From NCBI GenBank assembly GCA_900317095.1, contig ONFL01000007.1:1-44335 (forward strand): DNA of 44,335 bases, given 5' to 3'. The position numbers and the translations under genes are program-made. Shown here piece after piece: positions 1 to 7,634 of this stretch; the stretch's first letter is position 1, and each line of letters opens with the position of its first letter. The notes below the pieces were generated by a model that saw only the letters and a list, made by a program, of their open reading frames with translations, searched no databases and was not told the origin of the DNA. The stretch comes from an uncultured Eubacteriales bacterium. GTDB taxonomy: Bacteria > Bacillota > Clostridia > Lachnospirales > Lachnospiraceae.

Positions 1-208
1 CTCCCTTGGGTGCCAGAAAAACCTGGGTCTTATGCTTCATGCGCCGGAAAGCCTTACAGTGCAGGATCCGGTCCCGGTCTCTCTGATAGACCGGCCGGAT
101 ATCACACTGCGCTTCTTCTCTGTCCCTGCCCAGTGAACGGGCACTGTGGCTTGCCCAGGGCTTCAGAAAAGCTTCCTCCCAGGCTTCTCTTTCTTCTCGG
201 ATATTCAT
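1..208 (-). CDS. dgt: Deoxyguanosinetriphosphate triphosphohydrolase (dGTPase), N-terminal fragment
   Basis: Only the first 69 codons are visible; the gene runs off the left edge of the window. The translated start ([10 protein letters not shown]) is followed by '[15 protein letters not shown]' and '[17 protein letters not shown]', the conserved N-terminal block of bacterial dGTPases of the HD superfamily, which hydrolyse dGTP to deoxyguanosine and tripolyphosphate in the cytoplasm. The catalytic HD residues lie beyond the window. The ATG at 208 has an upstream AAAGGGAAC ribosome binding site and sits 20 bases after the telA stop, so it is probably the last visible gene of the xpaC-telA transcript. 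The family call rests on this short block. Confidence 0.85.
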   Translation of the reverse strand, partial: MNIREEREAWEEAFLKPWASHSARSLGRDREEAQCDIRPVYQRDRDRILHCKAFRRMKHKTQVFLAPKG

Positions 209-228
209 AGGCTGTTCCCTTTATGTCC

Positions 229-1380
229 TCACATAACGGATGTTTTCATATTCAGAAGCTTTGTGCGCATCTCGTCTTCGATCTTACGCAGTTCAACTTC
301 CGCACTGCGGCGCTTCTCTCTTCCTTCCTTCTGGATCTGCAGAACATCATCCAGCGTCTTGATCAGTTCTTCATTTGTATTCTTCAGGGTCTCGATATCA
401 ACAATTCCCCTTTCGGATTCCTTAGCGACATTGACAGAAGCGCTGTGAAGCTTGGCGGCATTGGCACGCAGCATCTCATTGGTCAGATCACTGACCTCCT
501 TCTGCGCCTTCGCTGCCTCCTCAGCGTGATGAACACCCAGAGCGATCACCATCTGACTCTTCCAGAGGGGGATCGTATTAACAATCGTAGACTGGATCTT
601 ATCAGACATCAGTACGTCATTATTCTGGACCAGACGGATCTGGGGACCCATCTGCAGGGAAATTACACGGGTCAGCTCCAGGTCGTGCAGTTTTTTCTCG
701 AAGCGGTTGGCCAGAGCCGACATGTCGCTGACAGCCTGCGCGTCCTCCTGGGCCCCGGTCTGTTCTGCCTTGGCAGTTAACTCGGGGATTGTCTTCGTCT
801 GGATCTCATTAAGCTTCTTCCTGCCGGCAAGAATGTACATGGTCAGTTCCTTATAGTAATTCTTATTCATCTCATAAAGCTGATCCATGGTGGAGACATC
901 CTTCATCAGGGTGACCTGGTGCTTTTCCAGTTCATCAACGATGACGTCCACATTGGCCTCCGCCTTGGCGTAGCGTGCCTTCATAGCCGTAAGCTTGTTG
1001 GCGTTTTTCTTAAAGAGGCCGAAGATCCCCTTATCCTTTTCATCGACATCAAAGCTCTTCAGCTCGGTCACTACTCCGCTGATCATATTGCCGACTTCCC
1101 CGAGGTCCTTTGTACGAACAGATTCCAGCGCCGTTTCGGAGAAGGAAGCGACCTTCTGCTGAGCTCCGGCACCATACTGCAGGACCTGTGCCGAATTTGA
1201 GATGTCTATCTGCTCGGCGAACTCGTCGACCATCTTCTTTTCTTCATCGGAAAGCATACTGTCATCCAGTTCAGCTGCCGCCTGTTCGGGAGCAGGAGCC
1301 GCCTGCATCTGGACAGCAGTGTTCTGGGAAGATTCAGCAGTATTCAGATTGGGTTCCAGTTCAAGTTTGATATCACTCAT
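229..1380 (-). CDS. TelA-family protein (toxic anion resistance family)
   Basis: A 383-residue soluble protein without membrane segments, rich in charged and helical sequence, matching the TelA/KlaA 'toxic anion resistance' family in length and composition. Recognisable stretches include 'FAEQIDISNSAQVLQYGAGAQ' near residues 54-74 (split here for reading), the central 'MDQLYEMNKNYYKELTMYI' and the C-terminal 'ESERGIVDIETLKNTNEELI'. The family is named after plasmid tellurite resistance, but its molecular activity is not established. Its ATG overlaps the stop of the upstream xpaC-like gene (ATGA), and the same pairing of the two families is common in Firmicutes, which suggests a shared cell-envelope or stress role. 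A GGAG ribosome binding site lies 11 bases upstream. Confidence 0.85.
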   Translation of the reverse strand: MSDIKLELEPNLNTAESSQNTAVQMQAAPAPEQAAAELDDSMLSDEEKKMVDEFAEQIDISNSAQVLQYGAGAQQKVASFSETALESVRTKDLGEVGNMISGVVTELKSFDVDEKDKGIFGLFKKNANKLTAMKARYAKAEANVDVIVDELEKHQVTLMKDVSTMDQLYEMNKNYYKELTMYILAGRKKLNEIQTKTIPELTAKAEQTGAQEDAQAVSDMSALANRFEKKLHDLELTRVISLQMGPQIRLVQNNDVLMSDKIQSTIVNTIPLWKSQMVIALGVHHAEEAAKAQKEVSDLTNEMLRANAAKLHSASVNVAKESERGIVDIETLKNTNEELIKTLDDVLQIQKEGREKRRSAEVELRKIEDEMRTKLLNMKTSVM

Positions 1381-2579
1381 GACTCTTTTTTCTCCTTTTT
1401 CTCCTCAAACGGGCTTTGATTCAGGCCTTCCTGGGCAAACATGGTCTGCAGGACAGAAATGTCTGAATGGATATCCATAGTAGATTCTTCAAAGAAACTG
1501 TCAAGCAGCTTCTCATAAGCAGAGTTGATAGTGTCAACGGTATCGCGGATCTCCTGTTTTGATTTTCTGATATTCTCTCCTTCCACAGGCTGTGAATCCA
1601 GTTCCTTATAGGCATTGAGCAGTTTGATCGTTGTAGGCATGTAATATTTCATAAAACGGCGCAGCTTATAAAGCTGGTCCGGTTTTTCTTTAACAAGCGC
1701 GAATATCTTGCGGATCAGATCTTCCATCTTATCCAGCTTGCGGGAGAAGGCTTCCTCCGGAATAGCTTCGTTGGCCGCGCGGATCTGGGCCAGATAATTC
1801 TTTCCCTCTTCCAGGGCCCTGTCCAGATCGGGGTTTCTGCTGCCGCTGCCGGCGGTAAACAGTCCCGCATCCTCCGCTTTCATACGCTCCTTTTCCTGAT
1901 AGGCCTGCATGGTCTGCAGGTACTGCTGGTAAGTTGATTCATCCAGGATCAGCGTATTCTGCCCGGCATCCAGGTGCGCGCCCGGAAAGAAACCGCGGTC
2001 TATCATCTTCTGCAGATCTCGGGCAGTATAAGATCTGGACCGGCCGACAGCGGCAGACAGTTCACTGACCGGACAGTATGTCCGGCTGCCGATCACATTG
2101 ATATACTTCTTATAACGGCCCGCTCTTCCGTGCATGGACAGACCCTTTCCGAAGCAGACCAGGGAAATGGCAAGCAGCGGCAGCAGTACTGCCAGCGAAA
2201 TGTTCTGAGCCAGCGCAAAACCCGGGATAGCTGCTCCCAGCATACCTACGACAATGCTGGAAATACCGAAAATTACAGAAAAAGCAGCCCCCAGCGCTGT
2301 AAGGATAATGCCTGTAAGCTCTCCGCGGGGAGACCTGGCCGACGCGGTCCGCTGCCGGGCAGAGGCTGCAGGAGTCCCCGCCTGTACATAGCCCTTCCCA
2401 TCGGCGGACGCTCTCCAGTGCCTGGCCTCTATGCTGCTCTTTGTCAGGTCAAGTTCCTTAAATATTGTTGAAATCGACTGATTCATCTGCTGATTCAGCC
2501 GGTCAAAATTCATGGAATGGATCGCCTCGTCAACAAAAGTCTCCGGCCGGTCATTCACTCTCTCATTCTGATCAGACAT
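1377..2579 (-). CDS. XpaC-like membrane protein (5-bromo-4-chloroindolyl phosphate hydrolysis family)
   Basis: A 400-residue protein with two hydrophobic segments at about residues 90-112 and 125-145, a basic linker, and a large cytoplasmic-looking helical region. The segment after the membrane anchor ('YCPVSELSAAVGRSRSYTAR') resembles a small winged-helix fold found in this family. The family is named for an indicator-dye phenotype in Bacillus; its biochemical function is unknown. I chose the ATG at 2579 because GGGAGGAA precedes it and a sigma-A promoter lies at 2626-2654; the open frame continues upstream to 2699 but that part would lie across the promoter. Its stop overlaps the telA start, so the two are translationally coupled. 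Confidence 0.75.
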   Translation of the reverse strand: MSDQNERVNDRPETFVDEAIHSMNFDRLNQQMNQSISTIFKELDLTKSSIEARHWRASADGKGYVQAGTPAASARQRTASARSPRGELTGIILTALGAAFSVIFGISSIVVGMLGAAIPGFALAQNISLAVLLPLLAISLVCFGKGLSMHGRAGRYKKYINVIGSRTYCPVSELSAAVGRSRSYTARDLQKMIDRGFFPGAHLDAGQNTLILDESTYQQYLQTMQAYQEKERMKAEDAGLFTAGSGSRNPDLDRALEEGKNYLAQIRAANEAIPEEAFSRKLDKMEDLIRKIFALVKEKPDQLYKLRRFMKYYMPTTIKLLNAYKELDSQPVEGENIRKSKQEIRDTVDTINSAYEKLLDSFFEESTMDIHSDISVLQTMFAQEGLNQSPFEEKKEKKES

Positions 2580-2625
2580 GAAAATGTAATTCCTCCCTTC
2601 CGACCATGACGATACCTGTAAATTT

Positions 2626-2654
2626 AGTATATCGTATTTATCCGAAAATGTGAA
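2626..2654 (-). promoter_or_regulatory. Sigma-A promoter of xpaC-telA-dgt
   Basis: Read on the minus strand: -35 TTCACA (2654-2649), 17-base spacer, -10 TATACT (2631-2626). The predicted transcript starts about 40 bases before the ATG at 2579. Confidence 0.7.
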
Positions 2655-2708
2655 TATTGCATCTGTGAATGGAATCATGGTAATTTGAATCAATTTCATT
2701 CAATTTTC

Positions 2709-2737
2709 TTGCGTATTCAACGCGCAAGGTGTATACT
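2709..2737 (+). promoter_or_regulatory. Sigma-A promoter of the helix-turn-helix gene
   Basis: -35 TTGCGT (2709-2714), 17-base spacer, -10 TATACT (2732-2737). An inverted repeat TTGCG/CGCAA (2709-2713 and 2723-2727) overlaps the -35 and spacer and could be an operator. The divergent xpaC promoter starts only 55 bases away. Confidence 0.65.
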
Positions 2738-2768
2738 GATTATAGAATGCAAAGGGAGAGGTAGATTC

Positions 2769-4256
2769 ATGAATACGTATGGAGCCTTTTTGAAAAAACT
2801 GATTCATTTTACAAACATAAAGCTAAGTACACTGGCTGATGTCGTTGACTATGATACCTCTTATATAAGCAAGTGGTGCAATAAGGATAAACTTCCTGCC
2901 GCAAAGGCATCCTCCGCTGTTAATAAATCTCTTGCGGACACTTTTGCAGCAGAAATTCTTTCCCAGAATGAGCTGCAGGTCTTTCTGAACAAATTTAAGA
3001 TAGAGGAGCCGGTTACGGACGCCCTGCTGCCCGACGTGATCTACCGGATGCTTTCTGCAGCTTACAAGGATTCCTATGACAGCGCCCATGATCCTGTACG
3101 CACAGGGATGGCAGGCGCCGACAGGGTTTTGATCTGGCAGCCGGATATTGCAAATTTTTTTACGCAGGAACTGCCCCGTTTGATTACCGACAGACACAGT
3201 GATACCCAGATCCTCTGTACAATGGACACAGCAGCTCTCCTGAGGGAATTACATCTGGAAAGCTTTTCCGCGGCAGAAGCCCCGCAGTTTGAGGTCCAGG
3301 TCAGAATAGGGCTTAATATTGATTCTGTAAAAAAATATCCCCAGGATATATGGCAGCTTTACTATTTCATCAATAAATACAATTTTGTCAATTTCGATTT
3401 TTACAGCAACGAGAGTATGGGCCGGACCAACCTGCTGGTTGTCAGGGATCTGATCGCCGTACTGTGTTCTGTTGACGAGAATGAACGGATCACAGTGGCT
3501 TCTATCATCACAGACCTGTCCATTGTCAATGCGCTCTATCAGAAAATACTTCCTCTCTTCAGCAGCAATTATCTGGCGGTCCACAGTGCCGATGCCGGGG
3601 AGATTCTCTATAATGGATACCGGACAGAATTTTACGCCCACAGCAGCTTTCAGATGTTTGTTACGAAGGGCTTTGAGTTTCTGCTTCCGCCCTCTATGAA
3701 TGAAAAGCTTAAAAATGCCGCCAAAGAACAGGGATTTGATGAAAGAACTGAAAAAGTCGTCCAGCAGATTTCCATCGCCCTTCATGAGCTTTTCGAAAAT
3801 GGTCAGATAGATTTCTTCCTTCTGAAGTCCAGGCTGATAAGCTATATCTCAGACGGAACCATCTATTATGCAGATGTCCCCTATAAGATGTCGGCTGATG
3901 AGATCCGGGAACATATGGACCATGTGCTTGGACTTGTTGAGAAGAACCCAAACATTCATTTTCATATCATAGATGACGATTATTTACAAGACAGCGATCA
4001 TCTCCTGCGCATGTCCATTTACAGCAACCGCAGAAAAATATTCCTCAAAAATATTGAAAAGATCAGCAGCTCTGGCGGCCCGAAATTCTACACCATCATG
4101 AATGACCAGCTTATTACAGCTGTTGCGGATGTTTTTGATGCCCTGCCGGAATCTGAACATGTATACAACTATGATTATGAAAAGCTGAAACAATTCATTG
4201 CCAGATATGGCAATATGATCGAGAGAATGATCTCCATGAATCACAGGCAGGATTAA
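2769..4256 (+). CDS. Helix-turn-helix protein of unknown function, possible one-component regulator
   Basis: A 495-residue protein. Residues about 5-45 look like a compact helix-turn-helix ('KLSTLADVVDYDTSYISKW') of the XRE/lambda-repressor kind, followed by 'NKDKLPAAKA'. The remaining 440 residues are mixed alpha/beta, with no membrane segment or signal peptide, and I recognise no named domain; a ligand-sensing or effector region is plausible but unproven. The ATG at 2769 is chosen because AAGGGAGAGG lies just upstream and a promoter at 2709-2737 precedes it; an in-frame codon at 2685 lies upstream of that promoter. It is divergent from xpaC-telA, so regulation of that operon and of itself is a natural hypothesis. 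It ends at a strong terminator and is monocistronic. Confidence 0.75.
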   Translation: MNTYGAFLKKLIHFTNIKLSTLADVVDYDTSYISKWCNKDKLPAAKASSAVNKSLADTFAAEILSQNELQVFLNKFKIEEPVTDALLPDVIYRMLSAAYKDSYDSAHDPVRTGMAGADRVLIWQPDIANFFTQELPRLITDRHSDTQILCTMDTAALLRELHLESFSAAEAPQFEVQVRIGLNIDSVKKYPQDIWQLYYFINKYNFVNFDFYSNESMGRTNLLVVRDLIAVLCSVDENERITVASIITDLSIVNALYQKILPLFSSNYLAVHSADAGEILYNGYRTEFYAHSSFQMFVTKGFEFLLPPSMNEKLKNAAKEQGFDERTEKVVQQISIALHELFENGQIDFFLLKSRLISYISDGTIYYADVPYKMSADEIREHMDHVLGLVEKNPNIHFHIIDDDYLQDSDHLLRMSIYSNRRKIFLKNIEKISSSGGPKFYTIMNDQLITAVADVFDALPESEHVYNYDYEKLKQFIARYGNMIERMISMNHRQD

Positions 4257-4263
4257 TACACGG

Positions 4264-4303
4264 AGAAGGCACTGCAGAACCATACAGTGCCTTCTGTTTT
4301 TTT
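4264..4303 (+). terminator. Rho-independent terminator of the helix-turn-helix gene
   Basis: An 11-base-pair perfect stem (4264-4274 with 4285-4295), 10-base loop, followed by a run of seven T at 4297-4303. It starts 7 bases after the stop codon. On the opposite strand the stem is not followed by T, so it is not an obvious terminator for pheA. Confidence 0.9.
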
Positions 4304-4327
4304 ATCTCTTTTGATATGTTATTGTCT

Positions 4328-5461
4328 CTATTGGGCCTTGCGGTAGTTTCCCAGAATGTGGAACTCTTCTGCTTCCTGGGCGATTCCCAGCAGTGCATCC
4401 CTTACAGCGGGCTGATCCAGGTTTCCGTCTAAATCAATATAGAATCGGTAGCGCCATTTCTCGCCCTGCACAGGGCGGGATTCTATCATACTCATATTCA
4501 GATGGTTGAAAATAATAAAGCCAAGGATCCTGTAGAGGGTTCCGGATGTATGAGCCAGTTCAAACTTTATGGATATTCCATCAGCATCAGGAGTAAATTC
4601 CCTGTCCTTCTGTATGATAATAAACTTTGTAGAATTATTGGAATTATTGCTGATCCCTTTCTGGAGGATATCAAGTCCATAATACTGCCCTGCCAGAGGA
4701 GAAGCAATGGCTGCCTGGGTCGGATCTCCTCCCTCCTGCACATGCATAGCGCTTACGGCTGTATTCAGCATGGTTACTTTTTTTACAGCCGGCAGACAGG
4801 ACAGAAAATCGCTGCACTGCATAAGTCCCTGCGGATGAGAATAGATTGTACGTATCATGGAAAGATCTGATCCCGGAAGCCCCAGAAGTACATGTTCCAC
4901 CTTCACGACATACTGGCCGGATATGCAGATATCATAACGGTCTGTGAGATCATAGACATCATTGATAATGCCTGTGGAAGTATTCTCTGCCGGAAGAACG
5001 CCAAAATCAGCTTTGCCGCTTCTGACATCCTTCATGACATTCTCAAAGGAAGAGACAGGATAACAATCCGCGTCTTTGCCGAAATATCCCAGAACAGCCT
5101 GATGGCCGTAGGCTCCCATCGTTCCCTGATAAACGACCTTCCCTTTCCGGCGGCAGGCAGGTATCTGCCTGAAGCCGAATTTTTCATTTTCCCGCAGAGG
5201 AATCCGTTCATACTGTCTTGTCCGGCTGACTGCCATGATCTGGTTTAAGATGGCGCCGATGGCTTCCTGGTTTTCCGGATGCCGGACCATCGCTGAGGCG
5301 CGTTCTATCTTCTCTTTCTCTCTTGCCGGATCATACACAGCTTTTCCTGCCTTTATCTTATAGTCCGCTACCTGCTCTGTCAGCTTCATCCGATCTTCCA
5401 GAAGCCGGATCAGTTCAGCGTCTATTCCGTCAATCTGATCACGTAAGCTTTTCAGTTCCAT
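4328..5461 (-). CDS. pheA: Bifunctional chorismate mutase / prephenate dehydratase (P-protein)
   Basis: A 377-residue cytoplasmic enzyme converting chorismate to prephenate and then phenylpyruvate for phenylalanine synthesis. Residues 1-85 form the AroQ-type chorismate mutase helix bundle ('LRDQIDGIDAELIRLLEDRM'). Residues about 108-290 are the prephenate dehydratase domain, with the 'LPAENTSTG' motif (156-164) and 'STKF' (277-280), equivalent to the catalytic TRF motif. Residues about 298-377 are an ACT domain with 'GTLY' and 'ESRP' (327-330), expected to bind phenylalanine for feedback inhibition. The ATG has AAAGGAG upstream and lies 23 bases inside the end of folBK, so the genes are translationally coupled. 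It is the last gene of the acpP-fol operon; I see no clear terminator after it. Confidence 0.95.
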   Translation of the reverse strand: MELKSLRDQIDGIDAELIRLLEDRMKLTEQVADYKIKAGKAVYDPAREKEKIERASAMVRHPENQEAIGAILNQIMAVSRTRQYERIPLRENEKFGFRQIPACRRKGKVVYQGTMGAYGHQAVLGYFGKDADCYPVSSFENVMKDVRSGKADFGVLPAENTSTGIINDVYDLTDRYDICISGQYVVKVEHVLLGLPGSDLSMIRTIYSHPQGLMQCSDFLSCLPAVKKVTMLNTAVSAMHVQEGGDPTQAAIASPLAGQYYGLDILQKGISNNSNNSTKFIIIQKDREFTPDADGISIKFELAHTSGTLYRILGFIIFNHLNMSMIESRPVQGEKWRYRFYIDLDGNLDQPAVRDALLGIAQEAEEFHILGNYRKAQ

Positions 5462-6293
5462 GCCTGTTCTCCTTTTGTGCGTCCTGCAGATCCCGCAGAA
5501 GCTGTTCTACTGTTTTATTCAGATACGGGTGTCGAAGATAACCTGCGATTTCACAAAGAGGCACAAGTACAAACAGCCTGTTTGCCATATCTATATGCGG
5601 AATATGAAGATCCTGCTCATCAATCGTTTCGCTGTCGTAAAATATGATATCCAGATCCAATGTCCGCGGGCCCCAGTGAACCTCCCTTTTCCTTCCCATT
5701 ATGTTCTCTACCTGATGCAGGGCATCCAGCAGTTCACGGGGAGAAAGGATCGTGGAGATCTCCATACAGCAGTTCAGAAAAGGCGGCTGATCCAGATATC
5801 CATAGGGTGCCGTCTCGTAGAGCCCGGAACAGCGCTCCACTCTTATATCCGGATTCTGCTGCAGGAACCCCATTCCGCGTTCGATCGTCTCCCGGCGGTC
5901 ACCGATATTGCTTCCCGCACTCAGAAAGACCTGATGCCGGCTGCGGCTGCTCTGTACATATATAGTCTCAAATGGATAGGGAACCGGTGCCTGCGGCTTC
6001 TCCAGCCGGATCTCTACTTTCTGCAGCAGCCGGTATTTTCGGAGAAGTCTTCTGCAGAGCCTGTCCGCCGCAGTCTCGATCAGCCTGCAGCTTTCTTCCT
6101 GCATCCAGCGGGAAATGTCTTCACACACCGATGCGTAGTTAATGGATAATTGCAGATCATCATTTTCAGCCGGTGCATGTACATCGAAATAAAGTGTACA
6201 TGTTATGTAAAACTTTTGTCCCAGCCGCTGCTCCTCTTCCAGACAGCCGCAAGAAGCATATACCTCAAGCCTGCGAATACAGATATGATCCAT
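5439..6293 (-). CDS. folBK: Fused dihydroneopterin aldolase / HPPK (FolB-FolK)
   Basis: A 284-residue fusion acting at two successive steps of folate synthesis. Residues 1-118 are dihydroneopterin aldolase (FolB), with 'CLEEEQRLGQKF' carrying the conserved Glu and 'LEKPQAPVPYPFE' carrying the catalytic Lys. Residues 121-284 are 6-hydroxymethyl-7,8-dihydropterin pyrophosphokinase (FolK), with 'LSAGSNIGDR', 'YETAPYG', and the magnesium/ATP motif 'GPRTLDLDIIFYD'. The ATG at 6293 follows GAAGGGAG and begins exactly at the FolB homology ('MDHICIRRLEVYASCG'); the open frame extends to 6383 but that would overlap folP by 71 bases. FolB-FolK fusions are known in Clostridia. It lies 19 bases after folP. 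Confidence 0.95.
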   Translation of the reverse strand: MDHICIRRLEVYASCGCLEEEQRLGQKFYITCTLYFDVHAPAENDDLQLSINYASVCEDISRWMQEESCRLIETAADRLCRRLLRKYRLLQKVEIRLEKPQAPVPYPFETIYVQSSRSRHQVFLSAGSNIGDRRETIERGMGFLQQNPDIRVERCSGLYETAPYGYLDQPPFLNCCMEISTILSPRELLDALHQVENIMGRKREVHWGPRTLDLDIIFYDSETIDEQDLHIPHIDMANRLFVLVPLCEIAGYLRHPYLNKTVEQLLRDLQDAQKENRHGTEKLT

Positions 6294-6312
6294 GCCTGCT
6301 CCCTTCCCCGGC

Positions 6313-7119
6313 TTATGCGCGCGCAATGGCCTGCTGCATCCAGATGGCTCTTTTATTTTCCAGTACATCATGGACCCGGACAAAAGAATAGCGGCTCTGC
6401 ACGGCGAGAACCGTCGTTACCAGTGTTCCCTCCAGACGCTGATCGACCGGCGTTCCCAATGTGAGGCCGATCATGGATTTTCTGGAGGCCCCCAGAAGCA
6501 GAGGCAGCCCCAGCTCGTGGAATCTGTCCAGATTCTTCATGATTTTCAGATTCTGTCCAAGGTCCTTGGCAAAACCGATTCCCGGATCGAGGATGATGCG
6601 GCTGCGGCGGATACCCGCCCTGGAGGCGATATCAAGGCTCTCCTGCAGATCCTGCAGACAGTCATCCAGGAAATGATCATAGACCGCTTCTTTGCGGTTA
6701 TGCATCAGACAGCAGGCAGCCCCGCTTTTTGCGATTACTTCTGCCATATGAGGATCATATTTAAGTCCCCAGATATCATTTATCATATCTGCACCTGCGT
6801 CGAGCGCGGCGGCCGCAACACCACTCTTATAAGTATCGACTGAAACCGGAATATCAATTTCCTTTTTCACTCTCTCTATAACCGGAAGGACCCGGTCTAT
6901 CTCCTCTTCGTCCGATATCATGGTGTAACCGGGATGCGTGGACTCCCCTCCTATATCCAGAATAGCAACTCCTTCGTCTACCATCTTCTGCGCATGCTCC
7001 AGGGCCTTATCCAGGGCATTATATCTGCCGCCGTCCGAAAAAGAATCCGGTGTTACATTCAGGATCCCCATGATATAGGTATCGCGTTCTGTATTAAATG
7101 ATCTTCCTCCGATCAGCAC
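6313..7119 (-). CDS. folP: Dihydropteroate synthase
   Basis: A TIM-barrel enzyme joining p-aminobenzoate to hydroxymethyl-dihydropterin pyrophosphate; the target of sulfonamides. Both signature blocks are present: 'GILNVTPDSFSDGGRY' near residue 18 and 'DIGGESTHPG' near residue 55, plus 'DPGIGFAK' and 'GASRKSMIG'. I place the start at the GTG at 7119: GGAGG lies 7 bases upstream and the protein then starts 'LIGGRSFNTE', like other family members, giving 268 residues. A TTG at 7146 overlapping the previous stop (TTGA) is the alternative and would add 9 residues, but it has no good ribosome binding site. Confidence 0.95.
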   Translation of the reverse strand: MLIGGRSFNTERDTYIMGILNVTPDSFSDGGRYNALDKALEHAQKMVDEGVAILDIGGESTHPGYTMISDEEEIDRVLPVIERVKKEIDIPVSVDTYKSGVAAAALDAGADMINDIWGLKYDPHMAEVIAKSGAACCLMHNRKEAVYDHFLDDCLQDLQESLDIASRAGIRRSRIILDPGIGFAKDLGQNLKIMKNLDRFHELGLPLLLGASRKSMIGLTLGTPVDQRLEGTLVTTVLAVQSRYSFVRVHDVLENKRAIWMQQAIARA

Positions 7120-7142
7120 GGTATTTCCTCCTGTCTTCCTTA

Positions 7143-7622
7143 TCAAAGTTCTATAGTACTGTTCTTATCCTCATTACACCAGTTGCACTGTTCCCAGGCA
7201 CTGCATAAAAAACACAGGCGGGAAGTGTGATCCGCCTTCTGCAGCAGGCCGGTCAGATCCTGTCTGCATCCGTCACTTCTCCTGTGGGAGAGAACCGCCT
7301 GCAGTATCTGCTTTTTTTCTTCCTCGTCAAAATCTGTGTCCTCCAGGATACGGGAAGAAATCTGCCAGCCTGCCTGCTCATGCGACAGGCCGCTCTCATA
7401 TTCCTGCCCTCTTCCGATATCATGCAGCAAGGCAGCACTGTAGATCAGATCCATGGAAAGATCCAGCTTCTGCCTGAGCGCTTCTATACAGGCAATCCGG
7501 GCTACGTCGAGACAATGCTCCATCCCATGCCTGCAGAAAATACGGTCTTTCTCCATGTCTTCAATTTTCTTCATGGAAGAAATATACAGGGGATGATGCA
7601 TGATTTTGTCAACGTTCTTCAT
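7143..7622 (-). CDS. HD-domain phosphohydrolase in the folate operon
   Basis: A 159-residue HD-superfamily protein. Metal-binding candidates are His32 or His36, the His67-Asp68 pair in 'ALLHDIGRG', His81 and His113, and Asp131 in 'KADHTS'. The C-terminus carries a CxxC-x5-CxxC cluster (Cys137, 140, 146, 149) that could bind zinc or iron. HD proteins hydrolyse phosphate esters of nucleotides and similar molecules; the substrate here is unknown. It lies between folC (12 bases upstream) and folP, with AAAGGAAGG before its ATG, so a role in pterin phosphate removal is possible. The folate pathway needs a dihydroneopterin triphosphate phosphatase, often unassigned; this assignment is only an inference from context. 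Confidence 0.8.
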   Translation of the reverse strand: MKNVDKIMHHPLYISSMKKIEDMEKDRIFCRHGMEHCLDVARIACIEALRQKLDLSMDLIYSAALLHDIGRGQEYESGLSHEQAGWQISSRILEDTDFDEEEKKQILQAVLSHRRSDGCRQDLTGLLQKADHTSRLCFLCSAWEQCNWCNEDKNSTIEL

Positions 7623-7634
7623 GACTGCCTTCCT

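Noticed and set aside
1..4256. A phage-defence island built from dgt, telA and the helix-turn-helix gene
   Set aside because: The dgt fragment looks like the standard housekeeping dGTPase, and no toxin, nuclease or mobile gene is near; there is no evidence for a defence role.
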